Of a stretch of DNA of 58,798 bases, positions 35,942-44,580 are shown one piece after another. Position numbers and translations under genes: made by a program. This stretch comes from JABHGY01 sp964525185. GTDB taxonomy: Bacteria > Fidelibacterota > Marinisomatia > Marinisomatales > UBA1611. The number at the start of each line of letters is the position of its first letter. Within the stretch, counting starts at the first letter, position 1. The stretch is from contig CAZGFQ010000011.1 in the NCBI GenBank assembly GCA_964525185.1, forward strand, positions 1 to 58,798, read 5' to 3'. Below the pieces are notes generated by a model. That model did no database searches. It was not told the DNA's origin and saw only the letters and a program-made list of their open reading frames with translations.

Positions 35942-37147
35942 ATGCTATTTGAATTCGATAGCTTATCAGAACAAAAAGCGAAATTAAAAGTCGTGGGCAT
36001 TGGTGGTGCTGGAGGAAATGCTGTTACCCGAATGATTACATCGGGTATGGAAGGCGTAGACTTTATTGCCATTAATACTGATGCTCAAGATTTGGATAAC
36101 AACCCAGCAGAACATAAAGTTCAAATTGGCCGGGATTTAACAAAAGGTCTTGGGGCAGGCGCTAGAGCTGAAGTTGGCTTGCAAGCGGTTGAAACAGATC
36201 AAGATGCGGTCCGTTCCTTACTGGACGGTGCAGATATGACTTTTATTACTGCAGGCATGGGTGGTGGCACTGGAACTGGTGCAGCGCCAGCTGTTGCCCA
36301 AATATCACGCGAAATGGGTATTTTGACAGTTGGGATTGTTACACTTCCGTTCAAATTTGAAGGGCCTAAAAGGTTAAATAGAGCCTTAGCTGGTATGGCT
36401 GAACTGAAGAAAAATTGTGATACTTTGCTTGTCATACCGAATCAAAAACTAATGTCTATTGTGGATAAATCAACCACTTTGGGAGATGCATTTAAGTTAG
36501 CCGATTCCATTCTTCATCAAGCTGCAAAAGGAATTTCTGACCTCATTAATGTTCATGGAATGATAAACCTTGATTTTGCAGATGTTGAAACAATTATGAA
36601 AAATATGGGTGAAGCTATTATGGGAACAGGGACCGCTACTGGTGAAGAACGTGCAGTTCTTGCGGCTCAACAGGCTATCTCTTCCCCTCTATTGGATGAT
36701 GCTTCTATTAAAGGAGCTCAAGGTGTCCTAGTGAATATTACTGGTGGAAATGATTTAACTCTTCATGAAGTAGATGAAGCTACAAGCATCATTTTCGAAG
36801 AAGCAGGTCCATCAGCTAATATTATTTTTGGTGCTGTTATTGATCCAGATTTAAATGATGAAATACGTGTTACTGTTATTGCTACAGGATTTAATAAATC
36901 TGAACCAATGGCAGAAATCATTGAACCTCACGAAACAATGACAACTCGATCACAGAAAACGCATATTCTTTCTGAGCAAGTAAATGCACCCTTATATGCT
37001 AAATCGCCAGATGAAGAACCAAAAGAAATGGTGGCTCAACCTGAGGAAAAGAAATCTCCTATAATGTTTGATTCCACCAAACCAACACCCATTGTGTACG
37101 GGGATGATTTAGATGTACCTGCATTTATTCGTAGGCAACATGAATAA
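35942..37147 (+). CDS. ftsZ: cell division GTPase FtsZ
   Basis: 401 aa. The tubulin signature GMGGGTGTGAAPAVA (about 103-117), N-terminal GIGGAGGNAVTRMI, and the T7-loop region NVHGMINLDFADVE (about 202-215, catalytic Asp). A disordered linker leads to the conserved C-terminal peptide DLDVPAFIRRQ, which binds FtsA. A strong Shine-Dalgarno (AAAGGAG) stands 6 nt before the ATG. It is the last gene of the cluster and ends 33 nt before a strong terminator. Confidence 0.98.
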   Translation: MLFEFDSLSEQKAKLKVVGIGGAGGNAVTRMITSGMEGVDFIAINTDAQDLDNNPAEHKVQIGRDLTKGLGAGARAEVGLQAVETDQDAVRSLLDGADMTFITAGMGGGTGTGAAPAVAQISREMGILTVGIVTLPFKFEGPKRLNRALAGMAELKKNCDTLLVIPNQKLMSIVDKSTTLGDAFKLADSILHQAAKGISDLINVHGMINLDFADVETIMKNMGEAIMGTGTATGEERAVLAAQQAISSPLLDDASIKGAQGVLVNITGGNDLTLHEVDEATSIIFEEAGPSANIIFGAVIDPDLNDEIRVTVIATGFNKSEPMAEIIEPHETMTTRSQKTHILSEQVNAPLYAKSPDEEPKEMVAQPEEKKSPIMFDSTKPTPIVYGDDLDVPAFIRRQHE

Positions 37148-37161
37148 AAAATAGTTACACA

Positions 37162-37180
37162 GTTCTAGTTCTAAAAAAAA
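37162..37180 (+). repeat. right arm of the 19-nt inverted repeat around ftsZ
   Basis: GTTCTAGTTCTAAAAAAAA, beginning 14 nt after the ftsZ stop and merging into the A-run of the terminator. It is the perfect reverse complement of 35905-35923. Confidence 0.9.
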
Positions 37181-37214
37181 GCCCCATCTGCTACAAGCGG
37201 ACGGGGCTTTTTTT
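37173..37214 (+). terminator. bidirectional rho-independent terminator after ftsZ and rpmB
   Basis: A run of eight A, stem GCCCC...GGGGC (37181-37207) with extra internal pairing (TC/GA, GC/GC), then seven T. It serves ftsZ on the plus strand and rpmB, which converges on it from the minus strand. Confidence 0.93.
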
Positions 37215-37241
37215 ATATTTTTTAAAAAGGTTTAAAAAAGA

Positions 37242-37478
37242 TTATACTTTTATTCCTTTTGCACGAAGTTCATTTACAACTCTCGTAATTCCTTTCTTAT
37301 CAATAATTCTCATTCCACGGGTGGATATCCGAAGAGTGATATATCGATTTTCTTCTGGAAGCCAGAATTTTTTACGTTGTAAATTGATGTTAAATCTTCT
37401 GCGGGATTTATTATGTGCATGGCTAACATTGTTGCCAAACATCGGTTTTTTCCCTGTTATGTCACAAACTCTACTCAT
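37242..37478 (-). CDS. rpmB: 50S ribosomal protein L28
   Basis: 78 aa. MSRVCDITGKKPMFGNNVSHAHNKSRR is the L28 N-terminus (broken here only by its length, family-typical), and the rest fits the bacterial protein. Cys5 is the only Cys, so this is the zinc-free (C-minus) form. It converges with ftsZ on a shared terminator and diverges from the GNAT gene. Confidence 0.95.
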   Translation of the reverse strand: MSRVCDITGKKPMFGNNVSHAHNKSRRRFNINLQRKKFWLPEENRYITLRISTRGMRIIDKKGITRVVNELRAKGIKV

Positions 37479-37612
37479 AATATTTCTTATTATTTGTTTC
37501 TATTTAATTGAAAAAATGCTGGCGAATTTACATTATTTGAACAGTATCACAAATTATTTAAGTCATTTCATTCCTTTTGGGTGTTTTTAATTTTAAAACC
37601 CTAAATTTGAAT

Positions 37613-38062
37613 ATGAAAATTCGGCTTGGAACAAAAGAAGATATACCCTTCATAGTAGAGTTTAATAAGGCAATGGCCATTGAGACGGAGGAAAAAGATC
37701 TGAATAGCCTAACTTTAACAAAAGGTGTTACGGGACTATTTAATAATTCTAATAATGGGTTTTATCTCATTGCTGAAAAAAATAATATGCCATGTGGGCA
37801 ATTAATGATTACGAAAGAATGGTCTGATTGGCGAAATGGAACCTTTTGGTGGATTCAGTCTGTTTACATCCATCCAGATCATAGGAAAGAAGGCATATAT
37901 AAAATGCTTCATAATGAAGTTCGGCGACTTGCAAATCTAGAAGAAAATATTTGTGGAATTCGTTTATATGTCGATCAAGAAAATAAAAATGCAAAAAAAG
38001 TATATAATGCTATGGGGATGGTAGAAACAGATTATCAATTATTTGAGGAAGATTGGTCTTAA
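37613..38062 (+). CDS. GNAT-family N-acetyltransferase
   Basis: 149 aa from ATG 37613. MKIRLGTKEDIPFIVEFN is a classic GNAT start; the upstream in-frame codons are not conserved-looking. The acetyl-CoA-binding motif A is seen as SVYIHPDHRKEGIYKML (about 80-96), followed by LYVDQENKNAKKVYNAMGM (about 118-136). Substrate unknown. It stands between rpmB (divergent) and dusB, 45 nt upstream of dusB. Confidence 0.85.
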   Translation: MKIRLGTKEDIPFIVEFNKAMAIETEEKDLNSLTLTKGVTGLFNNSNNGFYLIAEKNNMPCGQLMITKEWSDWRNGTFWWIQSVYIHPDHRKEGIYKMLHNEVRRLANLEENICGIRLYVDQENKNAKKVYNAMGMVETDYQLFEEDWS

Positions 38063-38107
38063 AGGACATATAGTTTTTTAACCTTCAAAATCTTAAAGTG
38101 TAAAAAA

Positions 38108-39112
38108 ATGCAAATTGGTCAACTAAAAATTAAAACACCTATCTTTCTTGCCCCAATGGCTGGGTATACAGATTATCCTTTTCGCATTTTATGCAAACAA
38201 ATGGGAGCGGGTGTTGTTTATTCTGAATTCGTTTCTGCTGATGGTATAATACGTGAAAATGTAAAATCATTAAACTTAATTCGTTTTTCCAATAAAGAAC
38301 GTCCAATTGGTATTCAAATTTTCGGTGATAGTCCTGATGTTATGTCCATGGCAGCACGATATGTTGTAGATCAATTTAACCCGGATATTTTAGATATAAA
38401 TTATGGGTGTCCTGTCCCAAAGGTTACAAAAAAAGGTGCTGGATCAGCTGCATTAAAAGATTTATGTTTAATGGACGATATAACATCCGCTGTAATTGAA
38501 TCTGTCCCTGAAGTACCTGTAACCGTTAAAATGCGTGCCGGATGGGATAAACAATCTATCATTGTGCCTGATGTTGGTCCAAGATTGGAAAAATTAGGCG
38601 TAAAAGCCATCGCATTACATCCACGCACAACATCCATGCGATATACCGGTAAATCTAATTGGTCTTTAATCAAAGAATTAAAGAATTCGGTTTCAATTCC
38701 TGTTATCGGAAATGGAGATGTATTAACACCTGATGATATGATGAAAATGTTCGATGAGACACAATGTGATGCGGTAATGATAGGGCGAGCAGCACATGGT
38801 AACCCTTGGTTTTTTCGAGAAGCATTAGCTAAATATTTGGGAGAGCCCATTCCGAATCGCCCTTCCATTACTGAAATTGCGAATATGTGTCAACACCATC
38901 TTAACTTGATTGTCAAATATCATGGCGAATCCATAGGAACAAATTTGATGCGTAAACATTTTTCAAATTATGTTAAAAAATTTCCCGGTGCATCCAAAAT
39001 TAGATATAGACTTGTTACAGCTCCTAGTTTGGAAGATATGGAAATTGAATTAGAATCATTTAAAGAAAATGCCATGTATTGGGAAAGCCAATTAGAAAAT
39101 AATGAATTATAA
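38108..39112 (+). CDS. dusB: tRNA-dihydrouridine synthase (DusB-like)
   Basis: 334 aa. TIM barrel with FMN-binding and catalytic motifs: APMAGYTDYPFR at the N-terminus, DINYGCPVPKVTKKGAG (about 97-113, catalytic Cys), VTVKMRAGW, and IGRAAHGNPWFF (about 219-230). It reduces specific uridines in the tRNA D-loop. The family is assigned by overall similarity to DusB; the modified position is not predictable from sequence alone. Confidence 0.92.
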   Translation: MQIGQLKIKTPIFLAPMAGYTDYPFRILCKQMGAGVVYSEFVSADGIIRENVKSLNLIRFSNKERPIGIQIFGDSPDVMSMAARYVVDQFNPDILDINYGCPVPKVTKKGAGSAALKDLCLMDDITSAVIESVPEVPVTVKMRAGWDKQSIIVPDVGPRLEKLGVKAIALHPRTTSMRYTGKSNWSLIKELKNSVSIPVIGNGDVLTPDDMMKMFDETQCDAVMIGRAAHGNPWFFREALAKYLGEPIPNRPSITEIANMCQHHLNLIVKYHGESIGTNLMRKHFSNYVKKFPGASKIRYRLVTAPSLEDMEIELESFKENAMYWESQLENNEL

Positions 39113-39147
39113 TCATGTCGTCTATTGCTTGAATCCGTCCATATTTC

Positions 39148-39171
39148 CCCGGTAAATTGTCGGGCTTTTTT
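39148..39171 (+). terminator. probable terminator after dusB
   Basis: CCCGG (39148-39152) pairs with TCGGG (39160-39164) around a 7-nt loop and is followed by C and six T. The stem is short, so strength is uncertain. Confidence 0.5.
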
Positions 39172-39209
39172 ATTCATATTTTTTTAGAATTCATCACTTA
39201 AGGCTAAAT

Positions 39210-40844
39210 ATGCAAAATGCCAAGGTACACGTTCCAAAAGCGGTTAATGAACCGGTATACTCCTATGCGCCAGGTACGCCTGAAAGGGCCGCATTAAAGA
39301 ACCGCATCGCTGAACTAAAATCCACCCAAATTGAAGTTCCAGTTATAATAAATGGGGAATCTATTTTTACTGGAGATACAGTTGAAATGCGAATTCCCCA
39401 TAAGCATCAACATGTGTTAGGTGTTTATCATAAAGCTGGAGAAAAAGAAATTAAATTGGCTATTGAATCTGCCATGGACTCTTGGAATGATTGGTCTGCG
39501 CTCCCCTGGGAATCACGTACAGCACTTTTCAAACGAATGGCATCTATCCTACAAAGGACTCACGAACAAACGATAAATGCAGCCACCGTTTTAAGTCAAA
39601 GTAAAAATGCATTTCAAGCAGAAATTGATGCATCATGTGAATTGATTGATTTTTTCAATTTTAATGCAATGTATGCTCAGGAAATCTATGAACAACAACC
39701 GCTATATTCACCCGATGGTATTTGGAATATGGTGGAAAATCGCCCATTAGAAGGATTCGTTTTCGCTGTTACTCCATTCAATTTCACATCTATCGCCGGG
39801 AATTTACCTACGGCACCTGCATTAATGGGAAATGTTTCATTATGGAAGCCTGCTTCCAGCTCAGTCTATAGCGGTTATTTTTTGATGAAATTATTTGAAG
39901 AAGCAGGTCTACCAGGTGGTGTTATTAATTTTATTCCAGGGTCTGGCAGTCAAATAGGTCCAACGGTTTTAGAGAGCCCACACCTTGCAGGTGTTCATTT
40001 CACAGGCTCTACGTCGGTCTTTCAATCCATGTGGAAAACTATCGGGAATAATATTCCCAAATACAAAACGTATCCTCGAATCGTTGGTGAAACAGGGGGG
40101 AAAGATTTTTGTATTGCACATGAATCAGCCAATATTGATGCACTTGTAACCGCAATGGTGCGAGGAGCTTTTGAATATCAAGGGCAAAAATGTTCCGCTA
40201 TGTCAAGGGCTTATATCCCATCTTCAATCTGGGATGATGTAAAAGAAAAATATGTGTCTGACGTATCTTCAATTACGGTAGGTGACCCGGAAGATTTTTC
40301 TCACTTTATGAATGCTGTTATTGACCAAAGTGCATTTGATTCAATTACCTCTTATATTGATTATGCAATTCAATCACCGGATGCAAGTATCATGACTGGC
40401 GGGTCATATGATGATTCTGAAGGATACTTTATTGAACCAACAACAATTGTAACAACAGATCCCCACTTTAAAACAATGGAGGATGAAATATTTGGCCCTG
40501 TATTAACCATTTATATATACGATCCGAACAAATGGGATGAAACATTGGCACTCGTGGATAAGACTTCACCTTATGCCCTAACAGGATGTGTCCATAGTAC
40601 CGATAGAGAAAAAATTGTTGAAGCGAGTAAGGCTCTCACTCATTCCGCAGGAAATTTTTATATTAATGATAAACCTACTGGAGCTGTGGTTGGACAACAA
40701 CCTTTTGGAGGAAGCCGAGCATCCGGAACAAACGATAAAGCTGGTTCCATGATGAATTTACTCCGATGGGTCTCTCAGCGTACTATAAAAGAAACATTTG
40801 ATCCACCTAAAAGTTTCCCATACCCATTTATGGATAAAAAATAA
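39210..40844 (+). CDS. pruA: 1-pyrroline-5-carboxylate dehydrogenase
   Basis: 544 aa. An aldehyde dehydrogenase of the monofunctional P5CDH type (similar in length and N-terminus to the ALDH4A1 branch). Catalytic Glu is in VGETGGKDF (about 291-299) and catalytic Cys in EYQGQKCSAMSRAY (about 322-335); AVTPFNFTSIAGNLP is the NAD-region signature. It oxidises glutamate semialdehyde/P5C to glutamate in proline catabolism. No proline dehydrogenase is adjacent. The gene is alone, between two hairpins. Confidence 0.94.
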   Translation: MQNAKVHVPKAVNEPVYSYAPGTPERAALKNRIAELKSTQIEVPVIINGESIFTGDTVEMRIPHKHQHVLGVYHKAGEKEIKLAIESAMDSWNDWSALPWESRTALFKRMASILQRTHEQTINAATVLSQSKNAFQAEIDASCELIDFFNFNAMYAQEIYEQQPLYSPDGIWNMVENRPLEGFVFAVTPFNFTSIAGNLPTAPALMGNVSLWKPASSSVYSGYFLMKLFEEAGLPGGVINFIPGSGSQIGPTVLESPHLAGVHFTGSTSVFQSMWKTIGNNIPKYKTYPRIVGETGGKDFCIAHESANIDALVTAMVRGAFEYQGQKCSAMSRAYIPSSIWDDVKEKYVSDVSSITVGDPEDFSHFMNAVIDQSAFDSITSYIDYAIQSPDASIMTGGSYDDSEGYFIEPTTIVTTDPHFKTMEDEIFGPVLTIYIYDPNKWDETLALVDKTSPYALTGCVHSTDREKIVEASKALTHSAGNFYINDKPTGAVVGQQPFGGSRASGTNDKAGSMMNLLRWVSQRTIKETFDPPKSFPYPFMDKK

Positions 40845-40851
40845 TTTTCTC

Positions 40852-40871
40852 TGAAATAATACTTTATTTCA
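40852..40871. terminator. AT-rich hairpin between pruA and sucC
   Basis: TGAAATAA (40852-40859) and TTATTTCA (40864-40871) form a perfect 8-bp stem with a TACT loop, 8 nt after the pruA stop. It lacks a U-run, so it could be a weak terminator, an mRNA-stabilising stem, or an operator for sucCD. Confidence 0.4.
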
Positions 40872-40925
40872 AAACACATTAACCATACAAATCATACTTA
40901 GATATGGATAAAATAAGGACATAAA

Positions 40926-42259
40926 ATGAAGGTACATGAATACCAAGGTAAACAGATCTTTGCCAAAGCAGGAATGCCGGTACAAGATGGATATATTTTT
41001 AACAAAATAGAAGATGCTGAATCCACGATTAAACGTGTACAAAAAGATTTCAACTCTGAAGATGTTGTTGTAAAAGCACAAATCCATGCAGGTGGTCGCG
41101 GTAAAGGCGGTGGCGTCAAATATTCACCAAATTTTGATTCTGCCTTGGAAAATGCTAAAAATATTCTCGGTATGAATTTGGTGACACACCAAACGGGTGA
41201 AAAAGGACAACTTGTCCGTAAAGTTTACGTAACAGAAGCATTTGATATAGCAGAAGAATATTATGCTGCTATTACACTCGATCGTGGTAAAGGAATGGAT
41301 GTCTTTATGGTTTCATCCGAAGGAGGTGTCGAAATTGAAAAAGTCGCTGCTGAAACACCCGAAAAAATAGTAAAGGTATGGATTGACCCATTACTCGGTA
41401 TGAAATCTTTTCAAGCCAGAAAATTAGCCTATGGTTTAGGTCTTCCAAAGGATGCATTCAAATCAGCCGTTAAAATATTTATGCAAATGTATCAAACATA
41501 TCAAAATATTGATGCCACAATTGTAGAAGTGAATCCACTTATTTTAACAACAGACGGACAAGTTGTTGTTTTGGATGCTAAAGTGAATTTGGATGATAAT
41601 GCTTTATTTCGTCATCCTGATATTGCAGAAATGCGTGACTTAAATGAAGAAGACCCCAATGAAGTTGAAGCAGCCGAGTTTAACTTAAATTACATCAAAT
41701 TAGACGGAAATGTAGGCTGTATGGTTAATGGTGCTGGCTTAGCAATGGCAACCATGGATATCATTAAACTTGCGGGAGGTGATCCTGCAAACTTTCTAGA
41801 TGTAGGTGGAACCGCATCAGCTGAAACAGTCAAAANNNNNNNNNNNNNNNNNNNNNNNNNNNNNNNNNNNNNNNNNNNNNNNNNNNNNNNNNNNNNNNNN
41901 NNNNNNNNNNNNNNNNNNNNNNNNNNNNNNNNNNNGATCCTGCAAACTTTCTAGATGTAGGTGGAACCGCATCAGCTGAAACAGTCAAAAATGGTTTTAG
42001 AATTATTTTATCTGATGAAAATGTTAAAGCGGTTTTAATAAATATTTTTGGTGGTATTGTCCGCTGTGATCGTGTAGCAAATGGTGTTGTACAAGCTGTA
42101 AAAGAGTTGGGACTTAAAGTGCCAGTCGTGGTTCGACTAGAAGGGACTAATGCGAAAGAGGCACAAACCATTTTAGCTGAATCGGGTGTTTCGATCATTC
42201 CAGCTGTTGGCATGAAAGATGCAGCAGAAAAAGTTGTTAAAGCAGCATTAAGTGCATAG
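40926..42259 (+). CDS. sucC: succinyl-CoA synthetase beta subunit (interrupted by assembly gap)
   Basis: The gene begins MKVHEYQGKQIFAKAGMPV, with ATP-grasp motifs VKAQIHAGGRGKGGG and EVNPLIL, and continues after a run of 100 N to NIFGGIVRCDRVANG and the stop at 42257-42259. The 55 bases before the N run recur exactly after it. Removing the N run and one copy (155 nt) restores one frame (...ETVKNGFRIIL...) and gives 392 aa, close to the family's usual 385-390. So the gene is intact and the gap is artificial. It makes succinate and ATP/GTP from succinyl-CoA with SucD, encoded 12 nt downstream. Confidence 0.95.
41781..41835 (+). repeat. 55-nt contig-end overlap, copy 1
   Basis: Identical to 41936-41990. 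The pair flanks the N run and represents the same stretch of sucC sequenced at the ends of two contigs, not a biological duplication. Confidence 0.95.
41836..41935. other. assembly gap, 100 N
   Basis: Exactly 100 undetermined bases: the conventional placeholder for a scaffold join of unknown size. The overlap of the flanking sequence shows the true gap length is zero (minus 55). Confidence 0.98.
41936..41990 (+). repeat. 55-nt contig-end overlap, copy 2
   Basis: Second copy of 41781-41835; see the sucC entry for how the frame is restored when one copy is removed. Confidence 0.95.
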
Positions 42260-42271
42260 GAGAATTAAGAT

Positions 42272-43150
42272 ATGTCAATATTAGTGAATAAAGATTCAAA
42301 AGTTGTTATCCAAGGGATTACTGGGTCAGAAGGTCAATTCCATGGGGGACAAATGTTAGAGTATGGGACTCATGTCGTTGCTGGTGTTACACCAGGCAAA
42401 GGAGGACAAAACACATTAAATGATCGTGTCCCTGTATTCAATACTGTGGAAGAAGCTGTACAGGAAACAGGTGCAAATACATCCATTATTTTTGTTCCGC
42501 CTGCATTTGCTGCTGAAGCTGTCATGGAAGCAAGTTTTGCTGGAATTAAAGTAGTTGTTTGTATTACGGAAGGCGTTCCTGTCCATGATATGGTTAAGGT
42601 GAAAAAAGTGGTTGATCAAAATGGAACTCGTTTAATTGGGCCAAATTGTCCGGGAATTATCACAGTTGATGAATGTAAACTTGGCATTATGCCAGGATTT
42701 ATAACAAAAAAAGGATCCATAGGCGTTATATCAAAATCGGGGACCCTCACCTATGAAGCTATTGCACAATTAGTCAATGTTGGATTAGGCCAAACAACAG
42801 CTATTGGCATTGGCGGAGATCCTATCATTGGTACAACGATGAAAGATTGCCTCGAATTATTCCAAGCTGACCCTGAAACGGAAGGCATTGTTATGATAGG
42901 TGAAATTGGGGGACAAATGGAAATTGAAGCTGCTCGATGGGCGAAAGAGAATGTATCTAAACCGATGGTTGGATTTATTGCTGGCCAAACAGCTCCTCCA
43001 GGGCGGCGCATGGGTCATGCTGGGGCGATTGTATCTGGTGGAGATGATACAGCGGAAGCCAAAATGAGAATTTTAAAAGAAAGTGGTATTGCAGTAGCTG
43101 AATCTGTGGCAGATATTGGCGATCTCATGAAAACTGCAATGGAGAAATAA
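42272..43150 (+). CDS. sucD: succinyl-CoA synthetase alpha subunit
   Basis: 292 aa. The CoA-binding N-terminal motif VVIQGITGSEGQFHGGQM (about 11-28), LIGPNCPGIIT, and the phosphohistidine loop GHAGAIVSGGDDTAEAKM (about 249-266, His250) are all intact. It forms the catalytic complex with SucC. AGGAGAATTAAGAT upstream gives a good ribosome site. Confidence 0.96.
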   Translation: MSILVNKDSKVVIQGITGSEGQFHGGQMLEYGTHVVAGVTPGKGGQNTLNDRVPVFNTVEEAVQETGANTSIIFVPPAFAAEAVMEASFAGIKVVVCITEGVPVHDMVKVKKVVDQNGTRLIGPNCPGIITVDECKLGIMPGFITKKGSIGVISKSGTLTYEAIAQLVNVGLGQTTAIGIGGDPIIGTTMKDCLELFQADPETEGIVMIGEIGGQMEIEAARWAKENVSKPMVGFIAGQTAPPGRRMGHAGAIVSGGDDTAEAKMRILKESGIAVAESVADIGDLMKTAMEK

Positions 43151-43236
43151 AATCAGCTACAAAGTGCGCTAAGATCCGCTAAAAACTTTTAGGGATTCTT
43201 TGTTACCTTTAAGGCTAAAATAAAATAGGAATAATA

Positions 43237-43662
43237 ATGACAAACAAAACATTCGCAATCATAAAACCAGATGCTGTAAAAAATGGATATACTGGTAAAA
43301 TTTACGATCGCATTTTAGAAGCAGATTTTAAAATTCTTTCAGCTAAACTCATGAAAATGACAAAAGCACAAGCAGAAGGGTTTTATGCTGTACATAAAGA
43401 ACGACCCTTTTATGAAGAATTAACAACCTTTATGTCTTCTGGAGCTTGCATGGTACTTGCACTTGAAAAAGATAATGCTGTTGTGGCGTGGCGTGAAACA
43501 ATTGGGGCAACCAATCCAAATGAAGCTGCAGAAGGAACAATTCGGAAAGATTTTGCGACTAGCCTTGGAGAAAATGCTGTGCATGGATCTGATAGTGATG
43601 AAAATGCTGAAAAAGAGATTGGATTTTTCTTCACAGAGAGTGAACTTATAGCGAATCAATAA
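43237..43662 (+). CDS. ndk: nucleoside diphosphate kinase
   Basis: 141 aa. TFAIIKPDAVKNGYTGKI at the N-terminus and the catalytic His in NAVHGSDSDENAEKEI (about 115-130). It balances NTP pools and fits next to sucCD. The preceding 86 nt show no clear promoter or terminator. Confidence 0.96.
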   Translation: MTNKTFAIIKPDAVKNGYTGKIYDRILEADFKILSAKLMKMTKAQAEGFYAVHKERPFYEELTTFMSSGACMVLALEKDNAVVAWRETIGATNPNEAAEGTIRKDFATSLGENAVHGSDSDENAEKEIGFFFTESELIANQ

Positions 43663-43673
43663 ATTCGAGACTT

Positions 43674-44561
43674 ATGATTAAACGCTTAAATATAGTCTTC
43701 ATCATTTCATTATTGACTTTGACTGCTTGCGGTAGCAAAGGAATTGAGGGATATGTTGGAGAAGAAATTTCTATCACAGCCGAGAACCCAGAAGAAGGAA
43801 AAAAGTTCGATTATGACTGGGCTTTAGTGTCATTGCCTGACGGAAGTTTATTGTCGGAAACGGACTTAATTCTAGATGAAAGATCCAAGAAAATGGCTTT
43901 CACTCCCGATTACCCGGGAGATTATTCTTTTGATGTTATCATTTCTAAATATGGTGACGAAGTATCAACCCAATCTTTTTTATTCACAATTCTAGATGAG
44001 GATGCAAAAAAACAAGAAGTTGCGTCTAATAACCAAGAATCCGATGATAATGAAATGGATGAAGTTGAAGAAGAAACATGGCTAAATGAAGAAATAGAAG
44101 ACTTTGATGATGATGAAATGGATGAAGAAGTCTTTGTGGACGAGGATGAAAGTGAAGAGTATCTCGAAGATGAATATGAATATGAAGAAGAAGTTGAAGT
44201 AGATGAAGAGCCGGAAGTAGTCGTACAAAAAATGGCTCCCGCTCCAAAAAAGCCTGTTATTAAAAAAGTGGCACCTAAGCCAAATCCGGGCTCTTCTATT
44301 CCAGCTAATTTTAAGCGGTTTACCATTCAAGTCGTTTCAAAACGCACTTTAAAGGATGCTCAAAAAACAGCCGCTGAACTCATCATGGCAGGATATGACG
44401 TTTATATTCAAAAAGCATTTTTTAAAGAAACAAATGAAACGTGGTTCCGAGTCAGGATTGGTAGTTATGACAACCGTAACTCTGCTGTTGCCGTTGCCAA
44501 TGCTGTGTCTAAAAGTTTAGGCATTAAAGCTTGGGTTGATTTTGTTAGATTTGAACAATAA
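43674..44561 (+). CDS. SPOR-domain lipoprotein with long acidic linker
   Basis: 295 aa. The N-terminal lipobox LTAC makes Cys19 the lipidated residue. Residues about 25-105 look like an Ig/PKD-like beta domain (FDYDWALVSLPDGSLL, FTPDYPGDYSFDVIIS). About 110-185 is a very acidic, low-complexity stretch (Glu and Asp dominate), then a Pro/Lys-rich hinge. A SPOR domain at about 213-295 (FKRFTIQVVSKRTLKDAQKT) binds septal peptidoglycan. It is likely tethered to the membrane and reaches the cell wall through the linker. It is followed after 19 nt by a membrane protein with an acidic tail. Confidence 0.8.
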   Translation: MIKRLNIVFIISLLTLTACGSKGIEGYVGEEISITAENPEEGKKFDYDWALVSLPDGSLLSETDLILDERSKKMAFTPDYPGDYSFDVIISKYGDEVSTQSFLFTILDEDAKKQEVASNNQESDDNEMDEVEEETWLNEEIEDFDDDEMDEEVFVDEDESEEYLEDEYEYEEEVEVDEEPEVVVQKMAPAPKKPVIKKVAPKPNPGSSIPANFKRFTIQVVSKRTLKDAQKTAAELIMAGYDVYIQKAFFKETNETWFRVRIGSYDNRNSAVAVANAVSKSLGIKAWVDFVRFEQ

Positions 44562-44580
44562 ATAATTTCTGGAGGAAAAA

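Noticed and set aside
41781..41990. Tandem duplication inside sucC
   Set aside because: Copies flank an exact 100-N placeholder and merging them restores the frame, so it is a contig overlap.
43922..44330. Ser-rich and His/Leu-rich open frames on the minus strand
   Set aside because: They are shadows of the acidic GAA/GAT-rich linker of the SPOR lipoprotein.
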